Position numbers and translations under genes: made by a program. DNA of 7,663 nt, from NCBI GenBank assembly GCA_003233535.1, contig QIMA01000317.1:1-7663 (forward strand), written 5' to 3'. This DNA comes from Rhodanobacteraceae bacterium. GTDB taxonomy: Bacteria > Pseudomonadota > Gammaproteobacteria > Xanthomonadales > SZUA-5. Each line of letters begins with the position of its first letter. Position 1 is the stretch's first letter. The notes under the pieces are model-generated. The model was given only the letters and a program-made list of their open reading frames with translations. It searched no databases and was not told where the DNA came from. Of this stretch, positions 1-6,524 are shown one piece after another.

Positions 1-816
1 GCCGCGGTGCGTCGCGCAGGTGCCGCATGGTGGGCTTGGGCTGGTGTCATAACGGTCGCCGGTCTGCTCTTTGTCAGCTTGATCGCGCCGGTGTTCATCG
101 CACCGCTGTTCAACACCTATACCGCGATGCCCGACGGTGAGTTGCGCGATTCGGTGTTGTCGATGGCGCGTGCTCATCGTATCCCGGCCGACAACGTTTA
201 TGTGTTCGACGCATCCAAGCAAACGACCCGCATTAGCGCGAACGTTTCTGGCTTGTTCGGCACGACGCGAATCGCGCTTAACGACAACCTGATGGAGCGC
301 ACCTCAGCGCAGGAGATCCGCGCGGTGATGGGGCATGAGATGGGCCACTACGTCCTCAATCACTCGGTACGGCTGGTGGTGTATCTCGGACTGGTACTGA
401 CTGTGGGCTACCTGTTTGTACATCTTTGCTTCGATCGAATGCTTTCACGCTACGGCGCTCGATGGGGGGTGGAGGGGCGCGCTGATCCCGCCGGTTTGCC
501 GCTAGCCATGGCTCTGTTCGCCGTTTATATGACGCTGGCCACGCCGATCACCAACTCGGTGATTCGCTCCGCCGAAGCCGAAGCCGATGCGTTCGGACTC
601 GCCGTGGCCGGCGAACCACATGGATTCGCGACGGTAGCGATGCGCCTGTCGACCTATCGCAAGATTCACCCAGGGAACTGGGAAGAGGTGCTGTTCTATG
701 ACCATCCAAGCGGCTACGACCGGGTTTACGGAGCGATGCGTTGGTTGCAAGAGAATCCTGACTACCCGGGGCTTAGGGACGCATTGGAATCCGGGCGCGC
801 GCAGGCTGATCCCTGA
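1..816 (+). CDS. M48 family (Ste24/CAAX prenyl protease 1-like) membrane zinc metalloprotease, C-terminal part
   Basis: This is an integral inner-membrane zinc endopeptidase of the Ste24/M48A type. The zinc site is the HEMGH motif at bases 334-348, completed by the downstream glutamate of an ExxAD motif (EAEAD, about base 574). Before HEMGH the order matches Ste24 proteins: a membrane segment ending in PLFNTYT, a soluble stretch with VYVFDASKQTTRISANVSG, then RIALNDNL. Hydrophobic stretches lie at about residues 8-32, 122-142 and 163-182, counted from the GTG at base 7. That GTG is probably not the true start: the frame is open to base 1, there is no visible Shine-Dalgarno, and family members run to about 410-420 residues, so roughly 140-150 N-terminal residues should lie upstream of the window. 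In eukaryotes the family trims prenylated proteins; bacterial members are thought to act in membrane protein quality control, and the substrate here is unknown. The family call is confident; the specific role is not. Confidence 0.93.
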   Translation, partial: AAVRRAGAAWWAWAGVITVAGLLFVSLIAPVFIAPLFNTYTAMPDGELRDSVLSMARAHRIPADNVYVFDASKQTTRISANVSGLFGTTRIALNDNLMERTSAQEIRAVMGHEMGHYVLNHSVRLVVYLGLVLTVGYLFVHLCFDRMLSRYGARWGVEGRADPAGLPLAMALFAVYMTLATPITNSVIRSAEAEADAFGLAVAGEPHGFATVAMRLSTYRKIHPGNWEEVLFYDHPSGYDRVYGAMRWLQENPDYPGLRDALESGRAQADP

Positions 817-1027
817 TGCTTGGGTGTTCTGGCCCAGAGTTTCATGAACCTTCTGCTGCGGCCGCCGCCCATTCACTTGTGACAATGGGCGCGCCGTGGC
901 GTGATCTGCTCCCTAACGATCGACTCGACGTATGAAACCACCGCTACGCGGCTCACACGCCTTCGCCGCTCTCCAGGCAAGCGGACCGCACCACAACACG
1001 ATCTTTCACGCTCTCGCGACGAATCTC
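817..1027. other. Intergenic region without a convincing gene; possible mobile-element debris
   Basis: No reading frame here has a protein-like composition and a ribosome binding site. A 68-codon plus-strand frame starting at 932 overlaps the end of the minus-strand gene at 1041-1610 and has no recognisable motif. The stretch from about 932 to 1044 ends in the 17-nt motif shared with 6580-6596, so it may be the decayed end of an insertion sequence. That is inference only: no transposase fragment is visible. Confidence 0.35.
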
Positions 1028-1044
1028 ATGAAACTCCGGGCTAG
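1028..1044 (+). repeat. Dispersed 17-nt motif, copy 1
   Basis: The sequence ATGAAACTCCGGGCTAG recurs at 6580-6596 with a single C/T difference and in the same orientation. Read on the minus strand it is CTAGCCCGGAGTTTCAT, and its TAG is the stop codon of the gene at 1041-1610. The second copy lies just after the point where a minus-strand toxin gene loses similarity to its family. The core CGGGCTAG also appears at 1632-1639. The motif could be the end of a mobile element or a small dispersed repeat; chance is not excluded. Confidence 0.45.
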
Positions 1045-1610
1045 ACCTCCGTCTGCAGCCGCTTCTCCAATTCGCGCAGCAGTTTTTCGTTCAGCTCGTT
1101 GCTGTCACCACTGCCGTATACCAACGCGCCGGAACTGAAGCTGCCGCCGAACGTTGCGGCTGCGGTAATGACTTGGGCGAGCGCACTGGCGAACTGCGTT
1201 TCGGTAATTTCTGCCAGCGGGTGGATGTAGATGCTCCAAACGATGTCGCTGGCAACCGCGTAACGTGCGTCTAGAGCGCTATCGAAATTCGCCTGCAGCA
1301 TGCGTGTCATTAGCTCGGGCTGCAGGTCTTCTGCCTGAATGATCGGCGACATCAGGCGCATGCGGTTGGCCGTGGCGTCAAACACCAGCATCAGCTCGTA
1401 GTCATCGACTTTGAAGCGGGCGCCGTTAGCGCTGGCCTGCAAATCAGAATCGATGCGCGACACCAATTCGATGAGCCTTTGCCCGGTCATTAGGTCGCCT
1501 GACCTGGGTGTGGCAGTCGCGGACGGATCTGCGTCTTCGGTTTGAGCAGCCGCAGGCAAGCCGCAGCTAAACAGGACAGCGGCCAGGGCGAAGATGGATA
1601 GTGGCTTCAT
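1041..1610 (-). CDS. Secreted protein with a CesT/YbjN-like (type III chaperone-like) domain, function unknown
   Basis: This encodes 189 residues. The ATG is supported by GAGGA on the minus strand (1617-1621) six bases upstream. A Sec signal peptide is clear: MK, a hydrophobic core, and likely cleavage after AAA at residue 22, giving a periplasmic protein. A less likely lipoprotein reading would use Cys16. Residues about 43-155 have the alternating pattern of the CesT/YbjN-type fold: an opening helix (RLIELVSRIDSDL), strands ending in YELMLVFDATANRMRLMSPI, then a helix with MLQANFDSALDARYAVASDIVWSIYIHPLAEI and a closing helix. In cytoplasmic members this fold binds partner proteins; a secreted version would have another, unknown partner. 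A short frame or gene fragment ends 49 bp upstream on the same strand, so co-transcription is possible. The stop codon falls inside the dispersed 17-nt motif, so the natural C-terminus may have been altered. The fold call is from pattern recognition and is moderate. Confidence 0.72.
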   Translation of the reverse strand: MKPLSIFALAAVLFSCGLPAAAQTEDADPSATATPRSGDLMTGQRLIELVSRIDSDLQASANGARFKVDDYELMLVFDATANRMRLMSPIIQAEDLQPELMTRMLQANFDSALDARYAVASDIVWSIYIHPLAEITETQFASALAQVITAAATFGGSFSSGALVYGSGDSNELNEKLLRELEKRLQTEV

Positions 1611-1659
1611 TGATTTTCCTCAGTGCGGATACGGGCTAGATCTTCCGGCAGTGCGCAGG

Positions 1660-1863
1660 TTACCGCGTGCCTGCGATTTCCCGGGCTCGTTCGTTCTGAC
1701 GGTTGTCCGGTGCAACCCGTTCGATAACGCAGACCGGGCCATCACGCAAACGCATTACAGCCAGATAAGAGCGTGATTGGCTGTCACTGACTTGAACGTT
1801 GCGACGCACGATGGCCGCAAAGGGGTTGATGCCGCTGGTTGTCCTCTCGTAACGCCACTCCAA
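1660..1863 (-). pseudogene. Short ORF or 5'-truncated gene fragment, unknown family
   Basis: This 67-codon frame reads like genuine protein, with LAVMRLRDGPVCVIERV followed by QNERAREIA near its end. It resembles the C-terminal half of small secreted proteins in which a G-P-x-C-V-[IV] strand precedes a helix such as NARARALA. The only start available is TTG at 1861-1863, three codons after an in-frame TGA, with GAGG five bases before it. No signal peptide or sensible N-terminal extension appears in any minus-strand frame upstream. I therefore read it as a fragment of a longer gene, although a true small gene starting at TTG is possible. It ends 49 bp before the secreted protein at 1041-1610 on the same strand. 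Apart from this frame, 1611-1951 shows no gene. Confidence 0.4.
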
Positions 1864-1951
1864 CTTGCCTCAGGATGGGGATTTGCTGGACGGGGTGTCG
1901 TGCTTACAACTTCTGTAGACTGCTGCGGTCGCCTAGGAGTCTTCCTGCACC

Positions 1952-2641
1952 ATGAAATCGTTGCTCGCACACCTCGATGAAAGCATTGCTGACAATGTGC
2001 TTAGCACAGCCGAAAAGCGCTCACTTGCCGAACAGCTAGGGGAACAGCCGCTGCGTGGTGATCAGCTTAGGCAGGTCCGCAATCATGCGTTTAGCTTGGT
2101 GCAGGAGCGGGCGCGGGACCCGGAGTACCACCAAACTATGCCTGCCCTGATTAGTTGGCTGGCCGGGATTGTGAAGACGATCGACAAGGTGCAAACCAAA
2201 GTGGCGGTGCACAGCCAAGTCTGGTTTAGCCCCGGTGATGAGTGTCGGAACGCCCTGATTAATCATCTGCGTAGCTGCAAAAAACAGCTGGATATTTGTG
2301 TGTTCACGATTGCCGATGACCGCATCACGGAAGCGATTATTGAGGCGCATAAACGCGGCGTGTCCGTGCGTATAGTGAGCGATAACGACAAGAGCTCCGA
2401 CCGCGGCAGCGATATAGTTCGGATGCGCGAGTTGGGTATCCCGATGGCGCTGGACGAAAGCCGCGCGCACATGCACCACAAGTTTGCCGTGTTCGACGGT
2501 AAGCGAGTGCTCAACGGCAGTTTCAACTGGACCCGTAGTGCCAGTCGCTATAACGAAGAGAACATCGTATCGACGACTGATCCGAATCAGGTCGAGCACT
2601 TTCAAGAGCAGTTTAATGAGCTCTGGGAGCGCTTTAACTAG
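1952..2641 (+). CDS. Single-HKD phospholipase D-superfamily protein (Zucchini/PLD6-like), probable nuclease
   Basis: This encodes 229 residues from an ATG, with AGGAG at 1935-1939 (a slightly long 12-base spacing). The C-terminal two thirds, from about residue 88 (VWFSPGDECRNAL), is a PLDc domain. It has the full motif HxKx4Dx6GxxN: H175, K177, D182, G189, N192. LDICVFTIADDRI, RGVSVRIVSDNDKSSDRGSDI and NWTRSASRYNEEN are typical of the vPLD6/Nuc-like group, which includes Zucchini/MitoPLD and bacterial Nuc. Only one HKD motif is present, so the active enzyme should be a homodimer; characterised relatives cleave nucleic acid or, for MitoPLD, also cardiolipin. Residues 1-85 form a helical domain with DNVLSTAEKRSL and a hydrophobic helix ISWLAGIVKTI, resembling TerB-like helical bundles (inference). 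There is no signal peptide, so it should be cytoplasmic. No partner gene adjoins it: the minus-strand genes upstream diverge from it and the cytochrome gene downstream has its own promoter. Confidence 0.9.
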   Translation: MKSLLAHLDESIADNVLSTAEKRSLAEQLGEQPLRGDQLRQVRNHAFSLVQERARDPEYHQTMPALISWLAGIVKTIDKVQTKVAVHSQVWFSPGDECRNALINHLRSCKKQLDICVFTIADDRITEAIIEAHKRGVSVRIVSDNDKSSDRGSDIVRMRELGIPMALDESRAHMHHKFAVFDGKRVLNGSFNWTRSASRYNEENIVSTTDPNQVEHFQEQFNELWERFN

Positions 2642-2723
2642 CTCGATTATGTGGCTGAATCCCATTGACTTTCTGGCGATCGGATTTCGGCTACAGCGCC
2701 TAGCTAATCGCAAAGCCCACCTT

Positions 2724-2745
2724 CTCCCCGACTAACGTTGGGGAG
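2724..2745. terminator. Hairpin downstream of the PLD-like gene, possible terminator
   Basis: CTCCCCGAC and GTTGGGGAG form a 9-bp stem with one G-T wobble and a TAAC loop, 82 bases after the PLD-like stop. No T-run follows on either strand, so an intrinsic terminator is unproven; it may act as a 3' end stabiliser or have another role. Confidence 0.4.
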
Positions 2746-2773
2746 CGCGCACGGGCGTGTCCGCGTTTGCGTC

Positions 2774-2802
2774 TTGCCAATTGCAACACCCCTGCCTATG
2801 CT
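2774..2802 (+). promoter_or_regulatory. Sigma70-like promoter for the diheme cytochrome gene
   Basis: TTGCCA (2774-2779, five of six matches to TTGACA) is separated by exactly 17 bases from TATGCT (2797-2802, four of six matches to TATAAT). It lies just upstream of the cytochrome gene and after the hairpin that follows the previous gene. Transcription would begin near 2809, leaving a leader of about 46 bases. Confidence 0.5.
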
Positions 2803-2854
2803 AGTCACGTTCCAAAGTATTACAAAATGACTAAGGCCGACTGGGGAGTAAGGC

Positions 2855-5266
2855 ATGCGTGCGTCGCGGATAAGAGCGATTCTGACTTGGTTCCTGATTG
2901 CAGGGTTGAGCGCATGCCAACAGTCGTCACAGACTCAGAGCACAACATTAGCCGCAACCAACAGCGATCCTTGCGCATTTCTGGATGGAAATCTCAAGCC
3001 GCCTTTGGATGCCAAAACCTGCAGTGCAAACCCCGGCCTGTGCGCGAAGACGTTAAACGTTTGCCTTAAGGATCTCGACTATCTGGCTCAGCCGGGATTG
3101 TCCGTACTAAAGGCGCCGTTTGGCGCAGTTTCGGTCAGCAGTCGGCAGGCCTCAACCGTTCGCGCGCTAGCCTCTGTGCAGGGCATGACGCCCATGCACG
3201 GCCGCTACAACACCGTATTCCTCAACGACACAGCGGCTGCCGCGTTCAACCAACAGATTAGCCGCGACCCAGCTGCGCACTTTGACACCGCGCAGTTGCC
3301 TTACGGATCGGTGGTCATCAAGAAGAATTTCAGTACGCAAGAGCCGCCGCCAGCGGAATTTAGCGCGCTTGAAGGTGAGCCTTGGTTGACGGTAATGGTC
3401 AAGATCAAGGACTACTGCCAGCCTACAGTCGGTGGCAGTTGTCTGGGCGGTGAGTGGTTCTATTACCTATACCGTTTCGGTAACTTCATGCAGTTCAATG
3501 AGATACCGGTCTACGGTAAGCCGCAGGCTTTCTGTACCGACTGCCACAATCCGGTAGCGAAGGCCGACTATTTGTGGAATCTGCATCTGTACGTGCGTGG
3601 GCGCCAGCAGCCCTACATTGCCGACGGTACTAAGCTTGCTGACGGCAACATCGACGCCTTGCCGCCGAGTGCTGTTTGCGCGAGTGGGGAGCTAGCGATC
3701 GGGCCAGAGCCGCCTGCCGACGTGCCTTTTGCGCCGCAATCGGTGCCGCAGGACCAGCGTCAGGCGATGTTCGATTGTTTTTCCTGGCGCAGCTTCTTGG
3801 CCTTGAACTGGCCCGCCAAAAGCGGCGAACGAGGCGTTCCAGATCAGCAGGCCGCGCTGCGAGATGTGCTGCCGCCACGCGTGTGGGAGACCTACAAGGA
3901 AATTGCTGAAGTTTTCCAGCCGCAGGATGCCAACTGGAAGCTGGACAACCAAGCGTGGAACGACTCACAGTTTGTACCGCAGGCCTGCCAGCAGCACATC
4001 GAGCGGCTAGATTCCCCGGAACGCGCCAAGCTGCTGCAGATGATCACCAAAACGCGTTCGCATCAGGTACTCAACGAAACGCATCAGGCGATGGGCAACC
4101 AGTTCAATATTCTAGTTGATCAGTCCGGCAAATTGGTCCAGTACGAGGTTCGCTTCAATCGCGATGAGTTCGAATACCTCAAGGCCAATGGTTTCGCCAA
4201 CACCGGCAACTACAGCTACGGTGGCCCCAACCAGGGCGAGGTCTATTTCCCGACCAACGCGGATGGCGAGACTGGCCTGGGTGCAATAGAGATCAAGGCC
4301 GCTTGGCGTGACATTTGCACGCCCAATAGCGGTGGTACCTGTCTACCTCCAGAGGAAGAGCTGGCCAGTCGCTATTATTCGCAGAATGCCTTGGTTTACA
4401 CGGCTAAAACCCGGCAATCAGAAGAATCTTGTCGATTGGCGAAGGTTGGCCTGGTCGGGCTGCACATCATTCGCAAAACGGTCCATTCGCCGCAGTGGAT
4501 ATGGTCGACCTTCGAGCACGTCGACAACGTTCCAGATTTCGAGCAGCCTGCCAAAGACGGCACCGACTACCTTCTGTATAGCGAAGCCTGCCAGGAGAAT
4601 CTGCCGACGGCGCAGTTCTGTTCGGTAATGCGCCCGGGTGTGATTCCTTTCGCCAAAGAACCCAACCGCGCCTGCTGTGAGAACGCCCAGCTAATTATCA
4701 ATTCCAATCCTGGTCGTCCTGGTCCAGACGGCGCATTACAAGCCGATGACGGCAATGTGCTGAAGAAGAACCAGGTTACTCGGTTGGTTCCAGTTGGTCC
4801 CGTCGAGCTGAACAAGCGAATTCGACTTGCGCTGCCGCTGCCGTGGGCTAACTACTTCCTGCTCAACACGCAGTGGCCCAGTGGTGCCAGACAGGCGGCT
4901 GATCAATCGCCGGCCGGAGCGACCCGACGAATACCGTGCAACGTGGCCGATCTGCTGTGGAGTTCTCCCGGTGGGACGGCAAGTGCTTTTGTAGCCGCCG
5001 GTATTGCCAAGCCATCGTGTTACACCATGCAGCCGCGGTCGGGGTCGTCGGAGCTGAAGCTGCGCAATACGACCATGGAAACCTATCAGGCCGCCTGGAA
5101 TCACCCCGGCACCACCGGCGCGACGCAGTCTTCGGTCCAAAGTTGCTTTAACTGTCATGGTTTTTCGGGCGTCGACTTCAGTTTTGCCTGGACTGACGCG
5201 ACTGAAGAAGTCGTTCCGTTTCCGCCGCTGCCGCCTTTGCCGAAAGGGGCACGCGAGGCGCATTAG
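2855..5266 (+). CDS. Diheme c-type cytochrome lipoprotein with an N-terminal cytochrome P460-like domain
   Basis: This encodes 803 residues; the ATG has GGGGAG (2843-2848) six bases upstream. A lipoprotein signal ends in a lipobox, LSA-C21, so the protein should be membrane-anchored and exposed to the periplasm. Residues 40-70 hold four cysteines. Residues about 115-245 read as a cytochrome P460-like domain: LPYGSVVIKKNFS, then VMVKIKDY, GGEWFYYLYRFG and the heme site C227-T-D-C-H231 followed by ADYLW. The central part (about 300-600) carries SWRSFLALNWPA, RVWETYKE, IEIKAAWRDI, GLHIIRKT and PQWIWSTFEHVDNVP. I associate these with large uncharacterised 'cytochrome c family' proteins. The C-terminal part has NYFLLNTQWP, RNTTMETYQ and a second heme site C764-F-N-C-H768 followed by DFSFAWTDA, then a proline-rich tail. 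P460 proteins oxidise hydroxylamine or bind NO; substrate and partners here are unknown. It is monocistronic with its own promoter and terminator. Heme attachment is near certain, the P460 assignment moderate. Confidence 0.9.
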   Translation: MRASRIRAILTWFLIAGLSACQQSSQTQSTTLAATNSDPCAFLDGNLKPPLDAKTCSANPGLCAKTLNVCLKDLDYLAQPGLSVLKAPFGAVSVSSRQASTVRALASVQGMTPMHGRYNTVFLNDTAAAAFNQQISRDPAAHFDTAQLPYGSVVIKKNFSTQEPPPAEFSALEGEPWLTVMVKIKDYCQPTVGGSCLGGEWFYYLYRFGNFMQFNEIPVYGKPQAFCTDCHNPVAKADYLWNLHLYVRGRQQPYIADGTKLADGNIDALPPSAVCASGELAIGPEPPADVPFAPQSVPQDQRQAMFDCFSWRSFLALNWPAKSGERGVPDQQAALRDVLPPRVWETYKEIAEVFQPQDANWKLDNQAWNDSQFVPQACQQHIERLDSPERAKLLQMITKTRSHQVLNETHQAMGNQFNILVDQSGKLVQYEVRFNRDEFEYLKANGFANTGNYSYGGPNQGEVYFPTNADGETGLGAIEIKAAWRDICTPNSGGTCLPPEEELASRYYSQNALVYTAKTRQSEESCRLAKVGLVGLHIIRKTVHSPQWIWSTFEHVDNVPDFEQPAKDGTDYLLYSEACQENLPTAQFCSVMRPGVIPFAKEPNRACCENAQLIINSNPGRPGPDGALQADDGNVLKKNQVTRLVPVGPVELNKRIRLALPLPWANYFLLNTQWPSGARQAADQSPAGATRRIPCNVADLLWSSPGGTASAFVAAGIAKPSCYTMQPRSGSSELKLRNTTMETYQAAWNHPGTTGATQSSVQSCFNCHGFSGVDFSFAWTDATEEVVPFPPLPPLPKGAREAH

Positions 5267-5325
5267 TCCGGTCAAGTGAAGCGGTGAGCTCGTCCCCAGC
5301 GCCCGTGGTGTTTGCAGGAGGAACT

Positions 5326-5361
5326 GTGTCGGTTCTGGAGGTCAGGGGGGTGATGTATTAA
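5326..5361 (+). other. Candidate 11-codon ORF between the cytochrome gene and its terminator
   Basis: A consensus Shine-Dalgarno, AGGAGG (5316-5321), is followed four bases later by GTG and an 11-codon frame, MSVLEVRGVMY, ending in TAA at 5359-5361. A small imperfect hairpin (CCCGC 5372-5376 with GCGGG 5384-5388) and then the intrinsic terminator follow within 75 bases. It could be a tiny translated peptide or part of a 3'-derived small RNA. An isolated AGGAGG is expected about twice per strand by chance in a window this size, so the call is weak. No plus-strand gene follows, which argues against an attenuator leader peptide. Confidence 0.22.
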
Positions 5362-5399
5362 CTGGCTATCGCCCGCGTGGTTTGCGGGGCTGGGGCTAA

Positions 5400-5433
5400 C
5401 AGCCTCGCCGCGGAGAGCGGCGAGGCTGGTTTT
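5400..5433 (+). terminator. Rho-independent terminator of the diheme cytochrome gene
   Basis: AGCCTCGCCGC (5401-5411) and GCGGCGAGGCT (5417-5427) form a perfect 11-bp GC-rich stem around a GGAGA loop; the flanking C5400-G5428 adds a twelfth pair. TTTT follows at 5430-5433. The T-run lies on the plus-strand side only, so it serves the cytochrome transcript, 134 bases after its stop codon. The remaining 120 bases up to the next gene end show nothing further of note. Confidence 0.85.
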
Positions 5434-5554
5434 GACCCGGTACCGCGCCGTTCTTTATCGGCGTAGCCCTATCTACCCCGAAACGACGCAACCGTCTGCC
5501 TCTAGCGCTGTCGTCATCACCAAAACTATCTCAACCGCCATCACTACGCGCGCT

Positions 5555-6499
5555 TTAATTCGCGCACGCATCCCCTAGTCGCCATTTATGCTCGGGTTTT
5601 GGTCGGCGTCTACAATCGGAACTGTAATCGTGATCATGATCATGCATGTCGAAGTGAATCACGGCTTCCTTGCCGTACCAGCGCCCCTCGATCAGCGTTA
5701 ATTCCATTTCCTTGGAAATCGGCGCGTTGAACACGGTGACGGTGGTGCGCACCTTGGCGGTGTGGCCATCGACGTCTAGCACTTCGACGTACAGCGAATC
5801 AGCGATCTCATCCAGATCCAAGCCATAGATCCGCAATGCCTGCTTGGCCGCGACCAAGACCGAGCTGGCCTGGCCCAGGGCTTGCTCCAAGCTGAGCTGC
5901 TGAACGTCTTCGATGGTGTAAATGCCAGTGCTGCGGACGGCATCGGTGACCAAAGTGAGTGCGCGACGCATCGAAGCGCTGCTCAAGAAGTCGGTGCTCT
6001 TGGCCCACTGCTCGATTCCTGGAACGGCCATCCGCAGGGCTGCGCGCTGTTCCTCATTCAGATCCGATTCTGGCGACGCGATTGCCATCTGCATGGCGCC
6101 CAGTCCCATGAGAATCGCGCCTTCTGCTTTGGGTCTAGCCTCAATCAGTTTCGGCTCGATCTCGGCCATCAAAATCTCGACGGCGTTGGGGTCGGCGTAA
6201 CGCGCTACCGTTTCGGCGAATTTCTCACGGTGTTCATCGGTGGCTGGTTCGTTGCGACCCATTTCATAAGCGCCCTGCAGCATCTGAAACTGCGCTGGTG
6301 GCATTGCGGTTTGCACCAAACCCAGCAGATCGTTTGCGCGCAATCGCTGCACGGTCTCGCGGATATGAACGGCCGGATTAGGGACGCCGATGCTGGCGGT
6401 GGTCGCATTGGCTTCCACGTTGGACTGGGCGAACGCCGGCTGACTGGCGCCAATCGCGCAGGCCAACAAGATCGAGGCGGAAAGTAGGGTGCGTTTCAT
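5555..6499 (-). CDS. Secreted protein of unknown function with a His/Asp-rich C-terminal tail
   Basis: This encodes 314 residues; the ATG is backed by GAGGAG on the minus strand (6506-6511) six bases upstream. A Sec signal peptide (MKR, hydrophobic core, AFA before Gln25) predicts a periplasmic or exported protein; Cys14 in LLAC gives a weaker lipoprotein alternative. The mature protein is largely helical, with VHIRETVQRLRANDLLGLVQTAMPP, AAMRMAVPG-like helices and QALRIYGLDLDEIADSL. It then changes to a strand-rich segment (VEVLDVDGHTAKVRTTVTVF, EMELTLIEGRWYGKEAV) of the kind that ends many small exported domains. The tail from about residue 284 alternates His and Asp (H286, H288, H290 with D287, D289, D291), suggesting metal binding. 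It finishes in a basic stretch containing two cysteines. I do not recognise the family. It lies 36 bp downstream of the truncated toxin gene on the same strand, with a palindrome between them that may separate or regulate the two. Confidence 0.8.
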   Translation of the reverse strand: MKRTLLSASILLACAIGASQPAFAQSNVEANATTASIGVPNPAVHIRETVQRLRANDLLGLVQTAMPPAQFQMLQGAYEMGRNEPATDEHREKFAETVARYADPNAVEILMAEIEPKLIEARPKAEGAILMGLGAMQMAIASPESDLNEEQRAALRMAVPGIEQWAKSTDFLSSASMRRALTLVTDAVRSTGIYTIEDVQQLSLEQALGQASSVLVAAKQALRIYGLDLDEIADSLYVEVLDVDGHTAKVRTTVTVFNAPISKEMELTLIEGRWYGKEAVIHFDMHDHDHDYSSDCRRRPKPEHKWRLGDACAN

Positions 6500-6524
6500 G
6501 ACGGACTCCTCGGACTGGGAGCTT

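Noticed and set aside
7..9. GTG at base 7 as the true start of the M48 protease
   Set aside because: The frame is open to the window edge, there is no Shine-Dalgarno, and family members have about 140-150 more N-terminal residues.
1883..1921. Promoter for the PLD-like gene (TTGCTG, then TACAAC or TAGACT)
   Set aside because: Matches to the -35 and -10 consensus are weak and ambiguous, so no promoter is called.
2036..2713. 225-codon minus-strand frame opposite the PLD-like gene
   Set aside because: It is an antisense shadow of a gene with an intact catalytic motif; it has no recognisable domain.
2767..3069. 100-codon plus-strand frame overlapping the cytochrome start
   Set aside because: It covers the promoter and signal-peptide region in another frame and ends inside the real gene.
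4736..5275. 179-codon minus-strand frame opposite the C-terminal part of the cytochrome gene
   Set aside because: Arg/Gly-rich composition typical of antisense GC-rich coding DNA, while the plus strand carries the heme site and family motifs.
5547..5565. GCGCG hairpin around the stop codon of the 314-residue protein gene
   Set aside because: Only a 5-bp stem with an 8-base loop and no T-run; too weak to call a terminator.
5882..6487. 201-codon plus-strand frame opposite the 314-residue secreted protein
   Set aside because: The opposite strand has a ribosome binding site and signal peptide; this frame is a shadow with no motif.
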